Source: Gaeumannomyces sp. JS-464 | Taxonomy: Eukaryota; Ascomycota; Sordariomycetes; Magnaporthales; Magnaporthaceae | Assembly: GCA_002197995.1 (NCBI GenBank) | Contig: NGZR01000001.1 | Span: forward strand, 15,023,501 to 15,087,500 | Direction of reading: 5' to 3' | DNA length: 64,000 nt | Shown here: piece after piece, positions 34,779 to 45,325 of the stretch | Layout: each line of letters begins with the position of its first letter | Numbering within the stretch: the first letter of the stretch is position 1 | Position numbers and translations under genes: made by a program | Notes under the pieces: generated by a model | The model's database searches: none | What the model was told of the DNA's origin: nothing | What the model saw: the letters and a program-made list of their open reading frames with translations, nothing else

Positions 34779-37612
34779 GGCGAGTGGCCGATGGGGTAAA
34801 GTAGCGTGAAGGGAATGCCGCTCAAAGGAGAGGATGGTGATATGCAAAGCAAGATATGGCGAGACAAAGGCGAGGCAATGGTGAGGCAAGGGCGAGGCAG
34901 GAAGAGGGGTTGTTAGACTTGCTGGGCTGGTTTGGCAGGGCGAGGAGTTCGGAGTTTACACAGATGTGGGTGAAACCCTCTCCTTTATCTGTCCCTTGCT
35001 CGCCATATTTGCGCGGTGTGCTGCCATGCTATCTCTGCGTGTGAAGTCGACAAGTCGACGCATCAACACTCCAAGGGGAGACTTCCACATAGACACTCGG
35101 AGCCCCGGCGTGGACGACCGTCGGGTTATCACCCGACTGTGGGGAATCTTACTTCATTGGATTAAAAAGAGCTTGTCCTAGCTTTTTTCCAGTCAATTTT
35201 CATGCCGGCAACTCGCGTAAACGTGAGACAGCTCAAGCGAAGCCTCGAGGTCGGGCTCCAAGCTCGACAGCCAGATCGGGCCCGCACCTGGCCCCGGTTC
35301 TAGCGAGTTGGCGAGAAGCACCGGGCCACGTCGGTGGCCGGCAGTTGTCTGTGTGGAAGCTCATGTTCGTGTGGAGCTTGCTGGGTTGGTCTCATGACAC
35401 TGGGATGGGCAGCTCGGGTGCGATGTCGGTCCTGAGATGGGTGACGGTTGGCGAATAGGTAGCATTGGAACGCGTCGGCCTCCAATGGTGATGCGGCTCC
35501 TCGGGTAGGCACATTTGACAGCTATTCCCTCGCCGACATATCAATTCTGCACTTTGCGACGAGGCGGTCGCGCGGGGTGCAGGGTCGGGCAGGAAGGAGA
35601 CATCACAGACAGCACCAAGACTTTGGGCCGACATGCCAGCGCACGTGGGAAGAATAAACCGCTGCTCTCGCTCCTGGTGCCTCTCCTTTTCGGTGCAGGC
35701 GTCGTCCATCCACAGGGGCCACGACCAAGCGACAGTTGACTGTGAGGACTCTTCTCGGCGTTAAACGTTTTACGGCTCCTAGTAGTGGTGGTGAGAGCTG
35801 GCTGGCATTGTTCCTCTGTGTGGATTAGGTACCTAGAGGTAGGTAGGTACCATCAAGCTCATTGACGGCTTTGACCAAAGTCCTGCATGCCGTGCAAAAA
35901 ACACATGGGCCGAATGCGGGGAAATGCGGGGCTGTGAGCAGGCAGCCGGATGTGAGGCTACATGGACGGCACCTGCCGCAAGCATAGCCTGGTATCAGCG
36001 TCCAGACCCAATAAAGGGCTTCCACGCCGCAAGACTTTAAGACTGTTTCGAGCACGAAGCAAATACGAAAAGCGGCGCAAGGCGCGGGTGACTGATAACA
36101 AGCCCTCGGGACGTTGTGACATTATCAAGCCAAGCCTCGTCCTTTCCCCGGGATTGGTCTCTGAAACAGCCCAGCCGGTGAAGAGGTGTTGCCAATAACA
36201 CCCAGCTTCCTGGAGGTCATATGCTCGCTTCCCACTACCGCGCCAATAAAAGATTGTGCATCGGCATGATAGATGCCGAACAGAAAGAAGACGGTGTCCA
36301 CCTTGTGATGTGGTGGTTGTGATACGAGACGCAAGACGGCCTAAGCCAGAGGCTATCATATGTGGCATTTATCGACGGCACTATCCAGATAAGATCCAAA
36401 AGGTTGCGGCCCAACCTGATGCTGCCACTAAATGTGTGTCTCTTCGGAAGGGAGGAGTTGAGCGTCAAAACAAGGTAGCAGTCGCGGGAGGGTGACTTAG
36501 TGATCGCGCCGGCACAATCCGGCACGAGCCACCGAAACCGATCTAACCCCTACTCTGGAAGGCAAACACGTCCGCCAGGGCTCCGCGATCTTCGTGCGTT
36601 GCCGCCAACTCCTCCTGTCGGTCATCTACTTCGTCAGAATAGGGCTGCTCCAGCGCCGGCCCGTCGACGCCGGGGAACTCATCGATTCCATGGGCCAAGC
36701 CGCGGCGCTAATGCCGCATGCGGACGGCGAGAAGGTCAAGCCGGTTAACACGGTCTCAAAGAGCGCGAAGAAGGCGGGCCCGCAGGCGAGGAGGCCATGA
36801 TGCCGTCGTCTCCAAGCATGTGGGGCATGTCGGGAACAGCGGGAGCGCCACGGTGTCGCGACGCGACGATCAGCAGAGCGGCCCGGCGGCGTAGAGCGCG
36901 AGGTTGGTGACAACCCACGTGCGCTTCGCGCCCATGTCGCGAGCCGACAGCGACATGCGCGCGGCCAGCAGCTCCGGCTAAAGCAGGAGGAACGCGAAGT
37001 CAATGGCGACTTTCGGGAGCGTTTGTTCGATGTCGGCCGTAAATATGGGGCCGGCAAAGGCGGCCATGGCGCGGAAGGGCACCAGCAAGCAATGGCGCCC
37101 GGGTGTCGTAAGCAGCGGAGCCGGCCTAATCGACGACGGTGGGGTGGGCTGCGGTGCGACTAGCTGCGGTGTGTTTGTTGCAGACACCATAAAGATGGGT
37201 TGGGTGAGATATCAGCAGCGGGTTTCAGGTCTTTGAAGCCATTGTTGGCGGAAAAAGGAAAATCTCGAAACGGAAGATAGGTTAAGAGGGCAAAAGAAAA
37301 CGAAATTGTTTGCATTGTAAAGTGGTACTGATGACCACGGCCCGTCCCGGAGGGGCCGGCCTTCACACGGTTACGTCGGAGGTCCTCCAGGCCGCAGACT
37401 ACGCTACCCATTTCGGGGCTGGGCATTAGGCGCAGCTTTCCAATACGCATCTCTCTTTTAGCCAGCCACCCTACCTCCCGTGACACGTGTTTCAAAACAG
37501 ACACTTGGCGCAGGCCACCTGGCACGCTAGTCGCACCGCTCCTGATGAAAGGACTCAAAGGTGCCACAATCTTCGGCATACCTCCATCGCGCCTGCATCG
37601 AGCGTGAGATGA
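34779..37612. other. Intergenic, with one decayed gene fragment
   Basis: 2.8 kb between the receptor start and the HET gene start. It contains a 24 bp sequence (35826-35849) repeated exactly at 43144-43167, and the eroded fragment at 36600-37190. The rest shows only short chance frames. Confidence 0.5.
36600..37190 (-). pseudogene. Eroded remnant of an unidentified gene
   Basis: Read from 37190, the minus strand shows protein-like sequence (LPKVAIDFAFLLL, PELLAARMSLSARDMGAKRT, WVVTNLALYAAGPL), interrupted by in-frame stops near 36980 and 36890, with later pieces in another frame (FFALFETVLTGLTFSPSA). Composition is coding-like but I recognise no family. It may be a decayed gene or chance. 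Confidence 0.3.
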
Positions 37613-39898
37613 ATGTTGAAGAAACCAAAGCAAACGATGGACCTCTGCTCCTGGTGCCAGCGATTCAGCCTGCACAAGCTGGCTCGCCTTCCGGGGCGCA
37701 CCGGCAGTTTCCAGCTGACACACGCACGCCAAGGCGCCAGGGCGGGGTGCCGCTTCTGCTCCCTGCTCGTTGGATCTGTCGGAACAAGTCGGCAGCATGA
37801 CGAATCCGAGGAGCGGATGTGCATACACATCCAAGCGACCTCCAGCCGGGATAGCGAAAATGGCAGTCATCAGGCGGCCGATGCGGGCGGCGCCCTCCAC
37901 ATCGACGGCCTGCGTGTTTTCCTTGCGCCATCAACATACCTAGCAGACGGCCTGAACCCGGTTGAGGGCTCGCTGGCGACGCTTAACGTTTGTGCCGACC
38001 CAGGTAAGCACGAGGCGCAGCCGGTGCACATTCGTTGGCAAGCCCAAACGTCGCTCTTAGTCTAACCGGGCGTGACAGAAAGCGCCGCGGCAAAGACTGG
38101 AGCTGTATCAGGCCGCTACGTCGGCCACAACCCGCTGTCGATAAACTTCGTGGGCCAGGTGCAGACCTGGCTCGATGCCTGCAGCCGCGGCCACGAGCGG
38201 TGCCGCCGCTCCCTGTCCGGCGGCGAGCTGCCCGACGCCAGGCACAGCCCGCTCCCGACGCGCTGCGTGGAAGTCGGCACCAAGAGCGACGAGATGCTGC
38301 GCCTCGTTGATACTGCCGGGAAGATAGGCACGTACGCGACGCTTAGCCACCGCTGGGGCGCGCAGACGGGGCCGTCGCAGACCACAGCGCTCAACTACAA
38401 GGCCAGGACGGCCGGGTTCTCCGCCTCGGAGCTGCCCAAAACATTCCGCGACGCCGTCGACGTCGCCCGCCGCCTCGGCATCCGCTACCTGTGGATCGAC
38501 TCGCTGTGCATCATCCAGGGCGAGGGGTCGGACGACTGGGCACGCGAGGCCGGCCGCATGGCGGGCTACTACCAGGGCTCGCTGGTGACGCTGGCCGCGG
38601 CGGCCGAGTCGCAGGAGCGCGACGGGCTGTTCCGCTCGGACCAGACGAGCGGCCAGCAGTTCGGGAGACGTCTAACACGCCTACCCTTCCGTGACCGCGC
38701 GGGGTCCCCGCGGGGCGAGTTCTACATGTTCCCCGCGGAGCCCGTGGCGCCGCGTTACGAAACCGAGATCCGCAGCAGCGCGCTGATGAGCCGCGGCTGG
38801 GTGTTCCAGGAGTGGCTGCTCAGCCGGCGCATCGTCTACTTCGCGGGGCCGGGCGTCTACCTCGAGTGCCAGAGCGACCGCCCCCGCAACTCGTACGGCG
38901 AGCGCCTGGCGTGGCCGGCCGGGAAGCCCGCGTACGGAAAGTTTTCGCTCAAGACCTTTGTCGACTTTTCAACAGCCACGCGCGAGCCCGGGCGCCTCTG
39001 GTGGGACCTCGTCGAGACTTACTCGGCGCTCGAGCTCAGCTTCCCGGCCAAGGACCGCCTACTCGCCCTCTCCGGCGTGCTAGCCGAGTTCTCGCTGGCA
39101 CAAAAGGCCCGGTCCGCCGCCCCCAGTCACGATCTATACGTCTCCGGCCTGTGGCTCAGCGACCTGCAGCGGGGCCTGCTGTGGCAGCAGAAGCACCGGC
39201 CACTCCCGGGCGCCGGCACGAGGGTCGCGAACATGCCCTCGTGGTCTTGGGCGTCCTTTCAGGGCCCCGTGACGTGGAAGATATTCAGGCGGTCACAGGA
39301 GGTGCACAACGCGTGTGAGGTCCTGGATATGGGGACGGCTGACGGGAACACGTTCACGGTCGGGCCGGACGACGTCCGTACGTACGCCGAGGCCGAGGCG
39401 GTCATTACGCGCATCTGTCTGCGGTGCCGCGCGCTGGCCGTTACCGCCTGGGAGGAGTATATCCCCCGCGAGCTCGACAAACTGCCGGTCCCGGTCCCTT
39501 TCGCCGCGGGCGATAACGGTGCCTGCAATGATGCCCATCTGTTTCGGAAAATCTCGCTGACACCGCCTGCTGGCCGCGGCGGCAATATTTTAAACACGCG
39601 TCACGTGTGCGGTTGGGCCAGTTTCGAAGACGCCGACTTCCAGGACCAGCGCGGCTTCGCGAGCAGCGGGGAGACGCTCGCACTGCACGTGCTCACCTCC
39701 CGGGCGAGTTACGGCTGGATGGAGCGCGGGCTGTTCCCCAGCTGGAAGCCGGCGCGCTGCGTCATCTTGGTGCGGCGGGCCGACGACGGCGTAGGCAGGA
39801 GAGCTGAATACCGCCGCATCGGCATGGGCGCCCTGTGGGGGGCGCGGGTGACAGCGGCGCTAGACGGGACAGATATGCGGGAGGTATGGCTGGTCTGA
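37613..39898 (+). CDS. HET-domain protein (heterokaryon incompatibility type)
   Basis: Two exons, 37613-38003 and 38079-39898, joined across a 75 bp intron (donor GTAAGC, branch TCTAAC, acceptor ACAG), give 736 residues in one open frame. The first exon has the cysteine motif that often precedes HET domains (LCSWCQRFSLHKL, GCRFCSLLVGS). The HET core is complete: YATLSHRWG, LPKTFRDAVDVARRLGIRYL, WIDSLCIIQ, LMSRGWVFQEWLLSRRIVYF. After it come LLALSGVLAEF and PSWSWASF. HET domains are Toll/TIR-like and trigger cell death on non-self fusion, often acting with NLR genes nearby. No break in the long exon. Allele specificity cannot be told. Confidence 0.92.
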
Positions 39899-41663
39899 CC
39901 TGGGTTTGACCTGGCCTGGCGCACAGTAGGGGACCGAGATATATTATGATGGGACAGCAAGGGGGCAATGATTAAAATCTATACTCTGACTTATGCTTCG
40001 CCCCCTCGTTCGTCCATAGAGGAATCCAGGCGCCCCGGAGACGGCTCGCAGTTCCTCTCCATTAGGGGCTTGCCCCGCTCGAGCCGTCTAGCAGGGTTGT
40101 AGTTAGTGGCGGTTGTATGACTGTTCTTCCGTACCCGACCAACCCCAACGGCTGAGGTCCCAGCTCCTGCGGCATCCGGGACACGGAGCTGCAACCAGGC
40201 GCGTGGGACGACCCGATCGCTATCGACTGCCACACGGGTCCCTAGATAGCGGCATAAAGCGCCGGGGCGTGTTGAGGTCTGGCGCCTGGCTCTCAGAAGG
40301 ATCCGCAAGACGTCCCCCGTGGATTTGAGGGGCGAGCTATGCGCCATGTGCACGAGACATTCGATAGCCCCCCACCCCTTGCCCGGGGCAACGAGAGGAG
40401 AGGTCTGGATTGGGCACCGCGCCGAGACCAACATCCCGCTCGACTGGGACGACCCGTCCGCTTGCGGTGCACCCTCGCCGCGCTCTAACTCAAGGCTGGG
40501 TTCCGCATCATCGGCGAGGAAGCGCTCGCCGTGCAGAAGCTTCCGTACATCTGCAGCAAGTTCGAGATGGACAGGCCGCGAGGCAGTCGCTCCCCTGGGT
40601 GTTAATTCCCGCCATCTCTCGGAGCGCGTGCACTAGCCAGAGAGACAAGATCTGCGCCGCCGTGGGCCTGGCCCCTGATGCGTGCGCCCGATCCGTGCCT
40701 GTCATGTAGGAGTCGGGCGTCACGTCTGCCTCGTGGGCCGCTTGGAAATCCCCGGTGTGTACGGCCCCACGGACGGGGGACAAGCCCGATTTGCAATGTG
40801 GCACCGCCCCGGCGCAAGGCAAGGCCGGTAAACAAGAGCTCGGACGGGTTTGTACAAACACAAAGACCCGACCCCGAGAGATGATCGGCGCATGCCAACA
40901 TACATGTATCTCCCTCAACAAAAAGAAGCATCGTGCATTTTTTTGGCCCACCTTCCCATAAAAGCCCGCATGGTGAACAAGAATGGCCGTGGTGGTCACG
41001 GGGCAGCCCGCACGATCCATATTCTAACTCTAAATCCAGACACCTCGCGATACCTCAAGGTACAAGCAGGAATGTGAGCAGCCTGCTCCAGCCAGACACC
41101 TACCCCAGGGGGCGGGCGGCAGCTGCAGGGGCATGAACGGGGAGGCAGACGCATGCGCGGGCATAAAACAGGGAAGTTGAGCAAGCAGGGCGGGGCCGGC
41201 ACCGTGGACGCTGAGAAATGAGGCATCGGTGAAGCAGGTATTTTGGGGTGCATCAGCTGGGGAGCCCGGGAGGGACGGAAAATGGTGGCCATGAGGGAGG
41301 GCGCTGGCACTGCTCGGCGGATGCTGTTGGTTCGAGGACGGTGGAGATATTACCTGATGCCCGTTCGTGCTTGCGTGTGGAGGAAGCCGATGATGACAGT
41401 TGCCATGGAGCTAGCCGGCGCAATGACCGATCGGACAACATGTCCGCATCTGCACAGAATGCGTGGGAGACCTAGATAGAAATCGCAATAGCCTTGGCCA
41501 GGGCAGCACGGTCAGGAATGCTGGTGCATGACCACTACGGTAAAGCTGTCAGGTCTTCTGCTGGTGGGGAGGTGGGCCGAGCCCCAGGTTGTCAAGCGCC
41601 GTCCGGATCCCAGGCGGTGAAAAGCGGCCGCCGATAATGGTGGGAGCAGCTCGCATCAGACAA

Positions 41664-41666
<3 letters not shown>

Positions 41667-41697
<31 letters not shown>
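41667..41697. repeat. G31 homopolymer
   Basis: Thirty-one consecutive G in intergenic DNA. Flanking frames reading as poly-Gly or poly-Pro are artefacts of this tract. Confidence 0.9.
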
Positions 41698-41699
<2 letters not shown>

Positions 41700-43143
41700 C
41701 AAGGGGAGAGAGGCCAGAAACCCAATGGGCTGTGGCCCACGCGTACGACCTGTGGCAGCGCGAGTCACAGCGACGCAGGAGGAGAAGTCGAGGCATCGTG
41801 ACATCTGTACATATGCAGAAGCGAAACATTTCTGTTGGCGCCGTCGTCGTCAGTCTTCTCGCAAAGAGGGAAGCGCAGCATGTGAAGCCACAAGTCGGGA
41901 AAAGCCACGTCTGGGAGGATAGTTCGGTTTTGACGGAGCAAGTGACACCCCTCTCTGCCTCCCCGACGGGGACGCCCCATACGGCGGCGCTGGAAACGGA
42001 GAGACGCCACAGCGTCCCAAGTCCGAGCGTGTGATAGCCGTCCGCCATCCACCGTCGGCCACGACGCCGACGAGGGCGACGATGATAGGCAGGTCCTACG
42101 GCGTGCGCCAGTTCTCCCACCGTCTCGCCCATGTTCATCCTTTCTTTTTAGCTTTTCTTTGGTCCGGGCGAGCTATCAACTTGGCCCGCATTCGACGAAC
42201 CTGGTCCCCGGCGGACAGGGCAGGCGGCAGCAATCGACAGGCCTGGGATCTGTTGAACCGCTAGTCAGGTCACATCGTGAAATTGGCCCTGTTTCTTCCC
42301 GTGGTTCCTATTTCCGCCGCTCGAGCATCGGACGACAACTTCCAAGTTTTTTTTCTTTGTTTGCGTCTGGTCTGCGGCGTGGGGAGTGGGCAAAGCAGGC
42401 GAAGCAAGGGGTTGGTGTCACGAAAGAGGGGTCCTGGCGCTCCCTGCCAACCGAGCGAGCTCGGCCCGCGCAGAAAGAGGAGGTCCCCAAAATCCCATGC
42501 CTGGTTCGGCTTTTCTGCAGGGACCAACCTAGTTTCTGGGGTCGCATCGAAACGTCGTGCGAGGGACCCTGCCTCCCACACCACCCTCGTTTTTATCAAG
42601 TCCTCCCGTCTGTGAAGGCCGTAGTCCCCTAAAATGCGACGCCCGGTTCGGCTGGCAGACCCGTGACGAAGGAGAGGGGCCTGACTCTGACTCGATCGAA
42701 GGCACAGACGACTGACATTTTGAATTGGCTTGGTTTGGGCCTTGGTTTTGGGTCGGACTGGGGGCTCGGACGCAATCAATTGGATTGATACACATACATA
42801 ATACATAACACATGGCGGTGCAATATTGGACTGGCAAATACGACGCTTTGGTTGAATGACCGACCGGGCTGGTAGACGGAAAGAAGCAAGGAGAAAGCTA
42901 ATAAAAGGTCTCATCACACTAGGGGAAAGCCAGGGCAAAATGCAGCACAGCACAACTGCACGTTGGGCGCATGCAGTAGCGGCCGCAGTGGACAGCTAGG
43001 GGTTCGACAAACCGACGCTAAAAGGCGATGCAGAAGAATAAACTCCGATCCCAGCCTTCTGGAGAGGGACAGCGCAGGGAAGACGAGCCGTCGGGGTGGG
43101 AGGAGGCCCAGCACCGCCTGGGAGGTTCCGTGGATAGGTAAGG

Positions 43144-43167
43144 TAGGTACCTAGAGGTAGGTAGGTA
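43144..43167. repeat. 24 bp dispersed repeat, second copy
   Basis: Identical over 24 bp to 35826-35849, built on the AGGTAGGT motif and a palindromic GGTACC. Both copies are intergenic. Confidence 0.75.
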
Positions 43168-44785
43168 GCGACATCCTCCCATCCGCCTCAGCTGAGTCGC
43201 GTTTTGTGCCGGGCTCAACTTGGGTGGCCTGGTGGTCCCGTGCTGTGCGGGCGCCATCCAGTGACGTCACGCCAGCTCCATCCTCTGTGAACATTAGCAA
43301 ACAAACGTCCGACGTGATTGTGGGGCGCGAACTCATCCCGGACATTCGCAATGCGAAATGCAGTCAAAAAGTAGAAGAAAAAAAGAAATCGCGACGCATG
43401 AGGCATGGCAATGCTGATTCTGCCCTCCGCCTGTAGTATTTCAATCTGCACATGCATGAGCTTGGAAGAAAAAAACCACCAAACCATGGGTGCGAGGAAA
43501 ACGGGTATTATAGTAACAAGACAGCCAAGTGAAATCTGGCTGCCAGACGCCAACAGTCAACCAAGGTCTGTCTGCAACAATGCAAAGTACCACCCACCAC
43601 TTGGCAAACAAAAACAAGATGTGCGGATACAAACCGCCGCCTCTGCCCCTGATCAAGCAATTTTGTCATCACTCTGACAACGTCGCACCCGCCGCCCCCT
43701 GCAGTATGTACATAGCCGGCATGAAGCCTGCAGGCCCTTACTGCCAGGATGGCAAAAAGCGACGGCACGGTGGGGTGGCATGCGGGACGTTTGTTCCAGC
43801 CAGTGAGATTCGGGTGAACAGGACGCATCATGTGTTCGCACTCGGGCGGGATGCAAGCCGAAGTCGGCGATGAAGTGGTGAAATGTGATTCTCAGTCACG
43901 TGAGCTCCACGACGGGAAGGTTGATGATAGTTTCGTATCGTACAATGTCAAGTTTTTTTTTGGGTTCGAACACGGAAGGGAGTAAATAGCCCAACAAGTA
44001 GAAACCCCACAGAAAATGCACGCCAATGTTACAAATCGTTAAAAAAATATATATATAAAAAAAACGCCTCCAAACTCCCTAAATGCTGTCGTGACTCTCC
44101 CACATAGTGTTGGGGGTTACATGCTGAATGTCCGATCCGGGCAAGGATGTCTCATAAGACACGCCAGATCAGGAACAGGCAAGGGCAAATAAAGCTCAGA
44201 AAACTGGCCAAAGGTAGTACATGGGGTATAAACTGAACCGGACCGCTGGGGTGTTTCCAGGGTGGTCGCGTGATGTCTTTCGAAAATGCTTATTTGGGCG
44301 ACGGGTAGGACAGAATTTTGTTCTAAACTCCGCCAGCACATACAATAGTCGGTGTCGGTCTGTCGGTCTTCGTGGAGGGTGGTATGAGTGGTGGCAAGTC
44401 GGAATAAAAAAGTAAGATGATGGGCAACGAATCGGCGTCGGTGAGCAGTGGCATGGGATCTCGTCGACGATCAAGAGCAGGGCCTTTCACCGGAACCAAT
44501 TCGTGATTCGATAGAATAAAGTCGGCGGTAGCGATCATGATCGGGTTGGAACCTTGGTCGTCGCACAAGTCGTCCGACGTGCGCCGCAGGATGAGCTGAC
44601 ATGACGGCCCCAATATGACGCAATGCCTCGTCGTGTCCGACTCAGCCCGCGACACAGCCTCGCCCGTGGACCCCTGGCTCGTGCCGATGGTACGCATACC
44701 GGCTCAGCGCACGGCGGCCCAAACATCTTCTCGGAGCCGTGGCAAAAAAAAAATAGGGCGCGAGGCTTGCCTCGCGGCTCTGGCG

Positions 44786-45325
44786 TCATTTCTTGGCCCT
44801 CCCGCCGCCGGTCGATGTGATTTTGCTCGTGCTCATGAGGTCGCCGATGTACTTCTGCAAAAACTTATTGTTGCTGTCCAGCTTGTCGTGCTCCTCCTTG
44901 ACGGCCTCGATGCGGTTGAAGATCAAGATGAGAGAGTCCTGGAGCGCCTTGGCGTGTCTGGACGGGGTGTTAGCCCACATGATAATGGGGGCGAGATCGA
45001 ATGCTGCTAGAGGACTGCAGCCAGCTTACCTCCTGAGCTCTTCCCTGGCCTCCCTCCCCATGGCCTCGATGTCCTCGGTTGTCCTCCTGGGACTCATGGC
45101 GCGGACATCGTCCGGCTCGAGGTCGATTTGGCAGGGCTGGGTGGCATCTATCGAGTCTCTCGGCACCACCATGGTGCCGCTGCTTTTCCTGCTCGGCAAT
45201 CGTGGACGCATAGGGACCGGAGCGTGGATGGTAGGGCCAAGGGGAGGAGTATCGACCTCGGAGCCAGATGATGAGTCGGAACGGTCCACTTTGGGCATCG
45301 TCGCCGGTGTCGGCTGTCCGTCCAT
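44786..45325 (-). CDS. Short coiled-coil protein, SCOC/DUF2205-like
   Basis: Two exons, 45325 (or 45298)-45030 and 44957-44786, with a 72 bp intron (donor GTAAGC, branch CTAAC, acceptor CCAG) that keeps frame (AG|A, Arg). The protein is 146 or 155 residues. The N-half is Ser/Pro-rich and disordered. The C-half is a coiled coil, ELRRHAKALQDSLILIFNRI then AVKEEHDKLDSNNKFLQKYI and GDLMSTSK, close to the SCOC family pattern (KALQDSL..RVEAVKEEN..L..EN..L..YI..LM). In animals SCOC is a Golgi protein binding Arl1 and acting in autophagy; the fungal role is inferred. The gene sits alone, with spacers of about 4-5 kb on each side. Start choice between 45325 and 45298 is open. Confidence 0.85.

Larger units (their letters stand above)
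39899..44785. other. Long intergenic region with G31 tract
   Basis: 4.9 kb with no confident gene. Coding-like scraps on the plus strand at 40320-40600 (ELCAMCTRHSIAPHPL, AGFRIIGEEALAVQKLP, YICSKFEMDRPR) lie in different frames and match nothing I know; they may be debris of a gene that followed the HET gene. It also holds the G31 tract and the second copy of the 24 bp repeat. Confidence 0.5.

Noticed and set aside
37160..37900. 246-codon minus-strand frame
   Set aside because: Overlaps the HET gene's first exon on the other strand and has no recognisable domain.
43961..43980. GGTTCGAAC, tRNA B-box-like
   Set aside because: No A-box or foldable cloverleaf upstream.
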